From assembly GCF_018614585.1 (NCBI RefSeq), contig NZ_JAGGOI010000011.1:1-64000 (forward strand): a DNA stretch of 64,000 bases, read 5' to 3'. Shown one piece after another: positions 54,022 to 61,672 of the stretch. Position 1 is the first letter of the stretch; the number at the start of each line of letters is the position of its first letter. Source of the DNA: Streptomyces sp. ISL-1. GTDB lineage: Bacteria; Actinomycetota; Actinomycetes; Streptomycetales; Streptomycetaceae. The notes below the pieces were generated by a model. That model searched no databases and was not told where the DNA came from. It saw only the letters and a list, made by a program, of their open reading frames with translations. Both the position numbers and the translations under genes were made by a program.

Positions 54022-55338
54022 TCACCCCCTCGCGTTGGTGCGGTTGATCCGGCTCATCCAGGCGTCGTCGCCGATGTGGGGGATGCCCCAGTCGTTGAGC
54101 ATCCCGTACGCGACCCTGATCGCCACTCGTTCGTCGTCGGCGCCGAACGGCGGGGTGAGGAGGGCGGCCTGGGAGAGTCGGCCGGGCAGTGCGGAGTCGT
54201 CGGGGAGTTGCTCGCCCGGGATCAGCAGGATGTGCACCCAGGGGATGTGCTCGTGCAGCCAGTCGACGACCCGTTCGGCCTGGGGGAGGGTGCAGTGCTC
54301 GGCATGGATGACGACGTACGTGTCGCAGTCCCGGAGCCGTGGGGCGCCGGCCAGGGGCTCGCGGGAGCTCATCCCGAACCGGGACCTGATGTGCTGCTCG
54401 CAGGCGAGCCGCAGCTCGTCCTCCGGGTCTTCCTCTCCCGGCGGCGGTGCACTGACGGATATGCAGCAGTACCGGCTGACGTCCATGCAGAAGGCGCGGC
54501 CCAGGTAGTACTGCCCCGTCTCGGGTCTGTGGACGTTCAGGACGACTGCCTGGCGCTCCAGGCCCTCTTCCGGCAGTACGCGCCGGGCTGAGGCCGCGTC
54601 GATCCACACCGGCAGGACCAGGCGGACGAGCTCGTTCAGTGCGGTGCTGTCCATGTGCCGGGCGACTTCCCCGACGGCGCTGCGCAGCCGCGGCGCGTCA
54701 TGGGTGTGAAGCATCTGAGCGGCCAGGAATCCGCAGCTGACGTCGGTGACGGGAGAGCTCGCGAGATGCCGGTCGTGGAGCCCGAGGGCGCGTCCCATGC
54801 GGGCGAGCCGGCTCATCGTGCGGACCTGACTGAGCTGTGCGGTGATGTCCTCCGCCCAGCGCTGCACCGGATCGTCGTCCGTGGGAGCCGGAAGCGGCGG
54901 AAACGCACGTACGATCGCCTCCGCCGCCTCGGCCGCGTCCGGGACGTCGCCCTTGCAGACGGTGGCGATACGGCGCACCAGCTGCAACGACATCAGGTCC
55001 TCGAAGCCGGCGGCAGCCATGTCCTCGGGGGTCACGTCGCCGACCGGGGCGGGTAGCACGAGAAAGGAGTGGTTGAAGTGGTGGCGCCACATGAGGATGT
55101 CGACTTCCCTGTGGACCCATGTCGAGGTAAGCGCCGCACGGTTGACGAGCACCACCGCGGCCCGGCACTCCAGGAGCCACTCGTACAACCGGGGGTGCCA
55201 CTTCTCCCCGGGTAGGAGTCTCTCGGCGTCGACGAGGACGTCGTACCCGCGTTCCCGCAGCCCCTGGATGACATGGCCGCGCACTTCGCCGCCGTACGGG
55301 TCCTCGCGCGTGCTGTGACTGATGAACACCTTGTTCAA
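54022..55338 (-). CDS. fxsC-like: TIR-domain protein of FxSxx-COOH type (FxsC-like)
   Basis: A 438-residue protein: N-terminal TIR fold (1-150: KVFISHSTREDPYGGEVRGH, VLVDAERLLPGEKWHPRLYE, VLVNRAALTSTWVHREVDIL with a conserved Glu), then a large domain typical of FxsC proteins (LNELVRLVLPVWIDAASARR, YYLGRAFCMDVSRYCCISVS, IPWVHILLIPGEQLPDDSAL). TIR domains can be NADases; the Glu in REVDIL suggests activity but it is unproven. The start is TTG (caa at 55336-55338) with GGAAGG upstream, an unusual start codon. It lies 48 bases after the radical SAM gene. Confidence 0.9.
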   Translation of the reverse strand: MNKVFISHSTREDPYGGEVRGHVIQGLRERGYDVLVDAERLLPGEKWHPRLYEWLLECRAAVVLVNRAALTSTWVHREVDILMWRHHFNHSFLVLPAPVGDVTPEDMAAAGFEDLMSLQLVRRIATVCKGDVPDAAEAAEAIVRAFPPLPAPTDDDPVQRWAEDITAQLSQVRTMSRLARMGRALGLHDRHLASSPVTDVSCGFLAAQMLHTHDAPRLRSAVGEVARHMDSTALNELVRLVLPVWIDAASARRVLPEEGLERQAVVLNVHRPETGQYYLGRAFCMDVSRYCCISVSAPPPGEEDPEDELRLACEQHIRSRFGMSSREPLAGAPRLRDCDTYVVIHAEHCTLPQAERVVDWLHEHIPWVHILLIPGEQLPDDSALPGRLSQAALLTPPFGADDERVAIRVAYGMLNDWGIPHIGDDAWMSRINRTNARG

Positions 55339-55386
55339 GCCCCCGCCTTCCCAAGTGCCCTTCTCTAACGAGAGTTTGACGGCACC

Positions 55387-56637
55387 TCAGTCACGGGGCA
55401 ATTGGGCCTCGAGCAGGAACGGCCGCAGACGGTCCGCGATGTGCCTGATCAGCCGGTCGAGGTCGGCGCAGTGGACGGACGGATTTCTGAAGCCGTTGCG
55501 GGCGTCGAACCGGTGGGCGTAGTTCCCGCCGCCGCAGATCGCGACGACCGGGCAGGACAGGCACTGATCGGAGAGGGCGGCGGCGCCGATCTGGCGGGCG
55601 GCGATCCCTGGATGGTCGAGAGCCTCGTTGAAGGTGTGGTGGAGGACGTTGAGCCCGGTCTCGGGGGCGCCCGAGTAAGCGGTCTTGAGTGAGTCGACCT
55701 GTTCGATGGCACCATCGGTGTCCACGACGACGGCGACGACGGGGGAGGACCCCACGGATTCGGTGCCGCTTTCCTCACCGGTCAGCAGGCCGATGATCTC
55801 TGTGAACAGCCGGATGGTGGTTTGGGGCGACTCCGCGTGGAACCAGCGGTCGAAAACGGCGGCGAGCCAGTCGCCGTACGGGGTGCCGGTTTTCTGGTCG
55901 AGGGAGGACCAGTTGGCGTGCGGCAGCAGCAGATCCATGCTCGGCGGCTCGAATGCGAGGAGCGATTCGTAGACTTCGATGGGATCGGATGCCGGGTCGA
56001 TGGTGCACAGGATGCCACCGTAGGCATCCGGGTTACGGGCCAGCACCCGTAGTCCCCGCGCCGCGGCCGGCCAGCCGGGGCGCCCGCGATGGTTGACCCT
56101 GTGCCGGTTGTGCCGGGCCAGCCCGCCGTCGAGGCTTACCCCGATCCTCAGCCCGGCCGCGGCCAGTTCGGTGACGACGGCTTCCGTGAGCCTGCTTCCA
56201 TTGGTCTGCACAGTGGCCTGCACCCGGCAGGATCCGGGCCCCACGGCCGCATCGATGGCCTCCCGGACTGCGGTGACGTAGCCGATGGGTGCCTCAGCTC
56301 CGGTCAGCAGCGGCTCACCGCCGTGCACGTTCAGATGGACCTCCGACAGCATGTGCGTCTCCACATGCTCGGCGATCCGGGCCGCAGTCGCAGTCACGAC
56401 TGTCGCGGACGCCGTGGCAGGTCGCTCACGCCAGCTCTGGTCCGGCCCCGAATAGACGTAGCAATACGTACAGGCGAAATTGCAGCGACTGTGCATCTTC
56501 AGCACGAACTGCTGGAACGGTACTGCCTGATAACCCGCGGCCCGAGCGGCGACGACATCGAGTCCCTGCAGAGGCCATAGGGCCGACGTGCTGTGTCGGT
56601 GGCCCGCCTCAGTAGGTGACGCAGGGGCTGTCGTCAT
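55387..56637 (-). CDS. fxsB-like: Radical SAM/SPASM cyclophane maturase (FxsB-like)
   Basis: A 416-residue enzyme. Radical SAM cluster RCNFACTYCYVYSG (Cys52, Cys56, Cys59), SAM-binding HVHGGEPLLTG and VQTNGSRLTEAVVTELAAAG; SPASM region near the C-terminus with CLSCPVVAICGGGNYAHRFD (auxiliary clusters) and HCADLDRLI. This is the FxsB/GrrM-type maturase family that forms three-residue cyclophanes linking an aromatic side chain to a residue two positions on. ATG at 56637 lies inside the last codons of the precursor gene (29-base overlap). It is the second gene of the operon. Confidence 0.92.
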   Translation of the reverse strand: MTTAPASPTEAGHRHSTSALWPLQGLDVVAARAAGYQAVPFQQFVLKMHSRCNFACTYCYVYSGPDQSWRERPATASATVVTATAARIAEHVETHMLSEVHLNVHGGEPLLTGAEAPIGYVTAVREAIDAAVGPGSCRVQATVQTNGSRLTEAVVTELAAAGLRIGVSLDGGLARHNRHRVNHRGRPGWPAAARGLRVLARNPDAYGGILCTIDPASDPIEVYESLLAFEPPSMDLLLPHANWSSLDQKTGTPYGDWLAAVFDRWFHAESPQTTIRLFTEIIGLLTGEESGTESVGSSPVVAVVVDTDGAIEQVDSLKTAYSGAPETGLNVLHHTFNEALDHPGIAARQIGAAALSDQCLSCPVVAICGGGNYAHRFDARNGFRNPSVHCADLDRLIRHIADRLRPFLLEAQLPRD

Positions 56638-56821
56638 AGAAAGCCACTGCATTGCTACGAGAACCGGCCCGGGCCAGCAGGCCGGTCACCACGGCGGCGA
56701 GCACAGGGTTGCGCGCGTCACTGGTCAACGACGACAGATCGAGGCCGGTGAAGTCCGGCAGCGGCTCAATGGCTTGATGTCCGTCCCTCGGGGACAGAGC
56801 AGTGCCCGGGGGAAGAGGCAA
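56609..56821 (-). CDS. fxsA-like: RiPP precursor with FxsA-like leader and Tyr-Asp-Asp tail (YxD type)
   Basis: A 70-residue peptide from a TTG start with GGAG 6 bases before: MPLPPGTALSPRDGHQAIEP, LPDFTGLDLSSLTSDARNPV, LAAVVTGLLARAG and a core SRSNAVAFYDDSPCVTY. The LPDFTGLDL and NPVLAAVV segments match the leader of FxsA precursors, but the C-terminus lacks FxSxx and carries Tyr62-Asp63-Asp64, the YxD motif used by a related cyclophane family. Predicted modification: ring between Tyr62 and Asp64. An ATG at 56923 gives 104 residues but has no ribosome site. The stop lies inside the maturase gene. Confidence 0.78.
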   Translation of the reverse strand: MPLPPGTALSPRDGHQAIEPLPDFTGLDLSSLTSDARNPVLAAVVTGLLARAGSRSNAVAFYDDSPCVTY

Positions 56822-57436
56822 AACCCAACTCCAGGAAGAAATGCTCGCGCTTCGCTCGCTGCTGTGAAGTGGGCAGCGGCCACATCGTAGACGGTTGAAG
56901 GGTGAGTTCGAGACACGACGCATAGAAAATGCCGACCGGAATTACCGGGCTGGTGCAGCGGTCCGGAGGCGCCAGGGCGACAAATGGTTTAGGAGTCGTG
57001 CATGGCAGAGCCCACCGCCACCATGCGCCGCCTCGCACGCGGCGAGCGCTGTCCGGTTATTCACCAGGTCACGGGCAGACGGCCAAGTCCTCGCGGGAGG
57101 CTGGGCCGCCACTGATGATCGACCACATTGCGACGGTGACTGCGTGTGGGGCCGACCCTCGGAGTTGGCCTTGATGTGTGCGGCACCCGGTCGTCGTAGA
57201 GTGCTGCGGCCGGGTCGAAGTCGACCAGGAAACCCACCGGTTCGTATTGCGGTCTCCCCTCGGCCAGGACCGCGTCGCCCAGCGATCTCAGCGTGGAAGG
57301 GCCGTCGCCGATGCGCCAGGCGGCCCGCGCCATTTCCTGCCATTTCCTGCCTGACCCCCACAGGCCACCGGCCGTGACCTTGCGCCCCAGCTCATCGACG
57401 GCACCTCGTACGCGTACGACCCGGCCGGCACGCGGT
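56822..57436. other. Gap upstream of the RiPP operon with decayed coding traces
   Basis: About 610 bases without an intact gene. The operon promoter should be near 56900-57000 (CATTTTCTATG on the minus strand is a possible -10). At 57060-57360 a minus-strand frame reads VLAEGRPQYEPVGFLVDFDP then AAALYDDRVPHTS, and on the plus strand near 57375 QLIDGTSYAYDPAGTRFTTR; both look like remnants of old proteins that I cannot assign. Confidence 0.35.
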
Positions 57437-57865
57437 TCACGACGCGCGCCAGCCGCTCCAGCGCACGACCGAGACTTCGACCACCGGTCCGCCGGGTGGC
57501 CGGTCGGCGTACTGCCGGTATTTCGCCGTGAGCAGGCCGATGCAGCGCGCGGCCTCGGGGGACTGGTCCGCGGGCGGGAGCACTCGCGCTTCGCCATCGG
57601 CCCGGGCCCACCAGAGGCGGTCCCAGTCCTCCTCGTAGTGATCGGTGAGCAGGCAGATCGATGGGTTGGCGGCGATGTTGGCCAGGCGCTTCAGCCGCGT
57701 CGTCCGCTTCGGTTTGTGGTCCACGGCCAACATCACCGTGTCGCCGTCCAGGGCGAACACCACCGGCACCAGGTGCGGGCGGGCCGCCGTGTCGGCCGTC
57801 GCGAGGTGGGCGATGCGCGCCATGGCGAACCGCTCCCGTGCCTCAGTGCTCGTCAGAGCGGGCAT
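57437..57865 (-). CDS. PPOX/F420-class pyridoxamine-oxidase-fold protein (TIGR03668 type)
   Basis: A 142-residue split-barrel protein: MPALTSTEARERFAMARIAH, LATADTAARPHLVPVVFALD, AVDHKPKRTTRLKRLANIAA, CLLTDHYEEDWDRLWWARAD, then VSVVRWSGWRAS. This is the small F420-dependent PPOX group, which reduces or oxidises unknown substrates with the deazaflavin cofactor. The nearby LLM gene is also F420-type, so the two may form an F420 neighbourhood. ATG at 57865. It is 104 bases downstream of the LLM gene, same strand, probably co-transcribed. Confidence 0.9.
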   Translation of the reverse strand: MPALTSTEARERFAMARIAHLATADTAARPHLVPVVFALDGDTVMLAVDHKPKRTTRLKRLANIAANPSICLLTDHYEEDWDRLWWARADGEARVLPPADQSPEAARCIGLLTAKYRQYADRPPGGPVVEVSVVRWSGWRAS

Positions 57866-57969
57866 CGCACCCCTTTCCGACAGTCACGGCGACGGTTTTG
57901 GTGGGGCCATCGCGGTTACGGATCTTCGCATCGGTCCCGCCTTCCCGGGGCGCAGCGGTTTCCGGCCTC

Positions 57970-58794
57970 TCAGCGGTACCGGGCAGCGACTTCGGCCAGT
58001 TGGTCCAAGTACTCCAGCGTCTCGCGTTCGGGCATCGTCGGCACGTAGAACAGCAGCCGCTCGACCCCCAGACGGCTGTAGCCCTCGATCTGTTCGGGAT
58101 CGGCGGGAACCGCGTACACCGTCACGGGCACCTCTCGGTCGGCAAGGGCGCGCAGCCGCTCGATCCGCGGGCCGAGCTCCTGGGGCGGCATGCTGATGGC
58201 CAACCATGCGTCTCCGAGCTGCGCCACCCGCCGGAACGCGCCCTCGCCGCCCCCGACGTAGATCGGCGGATGGGGGCGCTGCACGGGCTTGGGCCAGGCA
58301 TAGACCGGATCGAAGTTGACGAACTCGCCGTGGAACTCGGCCTTCTCCTCGGTCCACAGCTCTCTGATGGCGCGCAGCCGCTCGTCGGTGAGCCGGCCGC
58401 GGGTGGACGGGTCGGCGCCGTGGTTCCTCATCTCCTCACGGTTCCAGCCCACACCGACGCCGAAGATCACGCGGCCGCCGGAGATCAGGTCGAGCGAGGC
58501 CACCTCCTTCGCCGTGATGATCGGGTCGCGGTGCGGGATCAGTGCGATGCCGGTGGCCAGCAGCAGCCGCTCGGTCACCACACCGACCGCGGTCAGGGCG
58601 ACGAAGGGGTCAAGGGTGCGGTAATACATCTCCGGCAGCTCACCGCCACCCGGGTAGGGCGTCTGGCGGTCTGCCGGGATGTGGCTGTGCTCGGCGATGA
58701 ACAACGAGTCGAAAGCGCGTTCCTCCACCGCGGTTCCGAGCGAGGTCGGACTGATGCCCTGGTCGGTGATGAAGGTCGAGACTCCGAATTTCAC
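57970..58794 (-). CDS. LLM-class F420-dependent oxidoreductase
   Basis: A 274-residue luciferase-like monooxygenase fold enzyme: VKFGVSTFITDQGISPTSLG, FDSLFIAEHSHIP, LDPFVALTAVGVVTERLLLA, LIPHRDPIITAKEVASLDLI, SGGRVIFGVGVGWNREEMRN and GRLTDERLRAIRELWTEE. This matches the F420-dependent TIGR03619 group. The substrate is not known. GTG at 58794 has CGGAG about 6 bases upstream and begins where the family begins; the upstream open frame is a shadow. A strong hairpin (58858-58889) lies just upstream in the leader region. Confidence 0.93.
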   Translation of the reverse strand: MKFGVSTFITDQGISPTSLGTAVEERAFDSLFIAEHSHIPADRQTPYPGGGELPEMYYRTLDPFVALTAVGVVTERLLLATGIALIPHRDPIITAKEVASLDLISGGRVIFGVGVGWNREEMRNHGADPSTRGRLTDERLRAIRELWTEEKAEFHGEFVNFDPVYAWPKPVQRPHPPIYVGGGEGAFRRVAQLGDAWLAISMPPQELGPRIERLRALADREVPVTVYAVPADPEQIEGYSRLGVERLLFYVPTMPERETLEYLDQLAEVAARYR

Positions 58795-59344
58795 TACGGC
58801 TCCGTCGAGGGTGGAGTGGGGGAAAGGACGGGTGGCACAGATCTGCTGACTACCCACCCCGGGTGGTCCCGCTCCCAGGACCACCCGGGAGAACCATCGC
58901 GGATTACGGTTTCGGGCCCGCGGTCGCAAGAACGCGCCGGGGAGACGGCGGACGCGCATCGGCGACCCCGCCGACCCAGAACCCCCCGCGTGGCGTCCAG
59001 CGCGCGGCTGACAACGCCGGCGTGGCGTCTCCCGCAGGGTCGTGTGCCGGTGTCCGGGCGGCCGAGGACGCGCGTGCTCGGCGGCGGCCCCGCATCCGCC
59101 CGACGCCGTCCGGCAACGCTTTGCCGTGGGATGTAGCGCAGGCACAGCCGGAGCACGCACTCGGCTCTCAGGCCGCCATCATTCGCCGGCGGCGAACATG
59201 TCCGGCATTTCGTCGACGCCGGATATCCCGATGCCGAGTCCGCAACCGCCGGCAAGGTGCGCGCGCGGCACGTCTTCGGACAACGGTCCGGCGGGCCAGG
59301 GGGTGCCGACGAGGTCGTGTACCCGGTGGTCCCGGGCGAGGTTT
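58795..59344. other. Divergent gap upstream of LLM gene, no intact gene
   Basis: Apart from the hairpin described separately I see only frame shadows of high Arg/Pro content. Confidence 0.4.
58858..58889. terminator. Perfect 12-bp hairpin upstream of the LLM gene
   Basis: CCCGGGTGGTCC pairs exactly with GGACCACCCGGG over an 8-base loop, ending 64 bases before the LLM start. It could terminate transcription arriving from the right, act as an attenuator in the LLM leader, or be the footprint of a lost gene end. Confidence 0.5.
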
Positions 59345-59400
59345 CATAAATTGTGCATAGTTGCCACTCCGATGAGTGACAGCTAGTGTGCAATGCGTAA
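59345..59400 (+). promoter_or_regulatory. AT-rich promoter-like region before a GNAT gene
   Basis: TTCATAAATTGTGCATAG followed by TGTGCAATGCGTAA is AT-rich against the background and has near-palindromic TTGTGCA/TGTGCAA elements of the kind found upstream of XRE/DUF397 units. It lies about 140-190 bases before the GNAT gene and is the likeliest promoter in the gap. Confidence 0.4.
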
Positions 59401-59534
59401 TCGAGATGGCGTGAACTCCCCTTGAATCGGCTGGGGTAGTGGCAAAAGACTTCTCATGTGCCAAGGCGGACATGCCCCCCAGGAGGGGCTCCGCGGCACA
59501 CCAGTCACGTTCGCCATGTAGAGGAGATCGCCGC

Positions 59535-60089
59535 ATGCCCGATGCCGGCCCTCAAGGCACCGCGCACCCGATCACGCTGACCGACGGCACCACCACCCGG
59601 ACCCGGGAGGTGACCCCCGCCGACCTCGGTCCGATCCAGGCGCTGCACCGCCGTTGCTCGCCGGTCAGCCGGGCCCTGCGTTACCACGCGGGTAAACCCG
59701 AGCTGTCTCCGGCCGGATGGCGGCTGCTGTCCGATCCTGAGCGCGGCACCACATTGGTCACCACCACCGCCCAGCGCACGGACCGCATCATCGCCATGAC
59801 CAACGTCATGCGTACCGATCAGCAAGGAGTCGGCGAACTGGCCGTGCTGGTCGAGGACGAATGGCAGTCGAAGGGGCTCGGCACCGCACTGGCCGTACAC
59901 GCGGCCGACGTGGCCCGCCGGGCCGGACACCACACCCTGACCGCGACGGTCGCCGTGGCCAACACACCGATGCTCCACGTCCTGGAGAGTCTGGACGCGC
60001 CACCCACCCGCGCCACCGGACCCGTCCTCGATATCCACATCCCCATCGCGGGGGACACCTGCCAGGAGCACGTGACCACTTGGGCGTAG
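59535..60089 (+). CDS. GNAT-family N-acetyltransferase
   Basis: A 184-residue acetyltransferase. The acetyl-CoA loop is seen in LAVLVEDEWQSKGLGTALAV (about residues 99-118), with LTATVAVANTPMLHVLESLD after it. The N-terminal part (TRTREVTPADLGPIQALHRR, RCSPVSRALRYHAGKPELSP) is the one shared with the acetyltransferase-like domain of protein-acetylating GNATs, so proteins or small amines are possible substrates. ATG at 59535 has GAGGAGA 8 bases upstream. Convergent with the flavin oxidase gene. Confidence 0.9.
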   Translation: MPDAGPQGTAHPITLTDGTTTRTREVTPADLGPIQALHRRCSPVSRALRYHAGKPELSPAGWRLLSDPERGTTLVTTTAQRTDRIIAMTNVMRTDQQGVGELAVLVEDEWQSKGLGTALAVHAADVARRAGHHTLTATVAVANTPMLHVLESLDAPPTRATGPVLDIHIPIAGDTCQEHVTTWA

Positions 60090-60187
60090 GTCCAGGTGCT
60101 TCCAGCCACGGCCCGCGCCGACTGTCGGGCGGGAGGAACCGACACGCCGGCCCCCTGTATGGCCGTGCGGGCCGCAGTGCACCAGGG

Positions 60188-61600
60188 TCAACTCGCCGAC
60201 GACGGACGGATGTTCTGATTGAGCCGGAACAGGTTCGTGGGGTCGTACTTGTCCTTGACCTGCACGAGCCGGTCGTAGACCGCGCCAGGATACGAGGCGC
60301 GCACCTTGTCCTCTGCCGCGTCACCGGTGAAGTTGACGTACGCCGCACCGCGGCCGTGGCGCGCGATCTCCTCCCGTCCCCCGCGTGCCCACTCGGCATG
60401 CTCGTCGAAGCCTGTCGGCTCGGGGGAGCGTGCGATCACATTGCAAAGGAAGCCTGCGTCACGTTGGCTGAAGGCGGTCGCGTCCGCGGGAATGCGGCCG
60501 AAGGCGCCTCCCAGTTGATGCAGGTGCAGTTCGCTGGACGGCGTCGGCGTGGTGAGGTGCAGGCGCGTCAGCGCATCGATCGCAGTGCCGGATGCCTCGA
60601 TGAATGCCGAGGTGAAGTAGTTGTGCGCACCAGGCGTCCACAGTGGGTCCAGAAGCGACTGCATACCGACGTACGGCATCGGGCCCATGAGGTCGGCGAT
60701 CGGGGTGCCGAGCGTGCGCAACGGACGGACCGCCGCCTCACCGGCCTCGATGGCGCCGGAATACATGCCGGCGACGACCACGACGCGGGTACCGTGCACC
60801 TCTTCCGGCAGGAACGGCAGCGGCGGGGCTGTTGTCAGGTTGACCAGCGTGGTCAGCTCGTCGGGCATCTCGGCGGTCAGGTCACGCCACCTGGTGATCA
60901 CCTGCTGTGCCTCGGCGGCAGGATAGAAGATCAAGCCCGCGAGCACTTGTGGGCCCACCAGGTGCAGCTCGTACTCGAGCGACGTGACGACACCGAAATT
61001 GCCGCCGCCGCCCCGGAGCGCCCAGAACAGGTCGGGGTTCTCCTCCGCACTGGCGTGCACGAGCCGGCCGTCCGCGGTCACGACATCGGCCGCGACCAGA
61101 TTGTCGGAGGCCAGTCCGTGGCGGCGGACCAGCCAGCCCACCCCGCCGCCGAGGGTGAAGCCGGAGATACCGGTCGTCGAGACCAGGCCACCGGTCACGG
61201 CAAGGCCGAACGCCTGGGTCTCGTGGTCGAGATCCCCCCATGTCATCCCGGGCTGCGCGACGACCCGCCGCCGCTCCGGGTCGACCCGCGCCCCCTTCAT
61301 GGCGGACAGGTCGATGACGATGCCTCCGTCGCAGGTCGAGAATCCTGCGATGCTGTGTGCGCCGCCCCGCACCGCGACGGGCAGGTCCTGGCTGCGCGCG
61401 AACTCGACCGCACGGATCACATCGGCGGTTCCGGCGCACCGCACCACCAGGGCCGGCTTCCGGTCGTGGGCGGCGTTCCAGATCGCCCGGGCCTCGTCGT
61501 ACGACGGGTCGCCCGGGCGTACGACCTCGCCTCGCAGTGCCGCCTCCAGCTCACCGATGGTGGCGTCCCCGAGGACACCCCTTGCCATATCGATCGACAT
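60188..61600 (-). CDS. Covalent-flavin (BBE-type) FAD-linked oxidase
   Basis: A 470-residue oxidase with the FAD-binding PCMH domain: VVRCAGTADVIRAVEFARSQ, LPVAVRGGAHSIAGFSTCDG (the His links FAD covalently), VVAQPGMTWGDLDHETQAFG, GFTLGGGVGWLVRRHGLASD, then the C-terminal BBE domain ending VQVKDKYDPTNLFRLNQNIR. Members oxidise sugars, alkaloids or polyketides. There is no signal peptide. ATG at 61600 has AAGGAGG 6-8 bases upstream. It sits after the NB-ARC regulator gene on the same strand (72 bases apart), so that regulator may control it. Confidence 0.94.
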   Translation of the reverse strand: MSIDMARGVLGDATIGELEAALRGEVVRPGDPSYDEARAIWNAAHDRKPALVVRCAGTADVIRAVEFARSQDLPVAVRGGAHSIAGFSTCDGGIVIDLSAMKGARVDPERRRVVAQPGMTWGDLDHETQAFGLAVTGGLVSTTGISGFTLGGGVGWLVRRHGLASDNLVAADVVTADGRLVHASAEENPDLFWALRGGGGNFGVVTSLEYELHLVGPQVLAGLIFYPAAEAQQVITRWRDLTAEMPDELTTLVNLTTAPPLPFLPEEVHGTRVVVVAGMYSGAIEAGEAAVRPLRTLGTPIADLMGPMPYVGMQSLLDPLWTPGAHNYFTSAFIEASGTAIDALTRLHLTTPTPSSELHLHQLGGAFGRIPADATAFSQRDAGFLCNVIARSPEPTGFDEHAEWARGGREEIARHGRGAAYVNFTGDAAEDKVRASYPGAVYDRLVQVKDKYDPTNLFRLNQNIRPSSAS

Positions 61601-61672
61601 TGTCGGCCTCCTTGGCCGGTATGGCCTTCTCTCTGACACCAAGGACCGTAGGAGGTGCCGCTTAGCACCGGG

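Noticed and set aside
56822..56923. 104-residue version of the RiPP precursor starting at ATG 56923
   Set aside because: No ribosome site before it, and the extra residues are Cys/Arg/Ser-rich and unlike known leaders; the TTG at 56821 is better supported.
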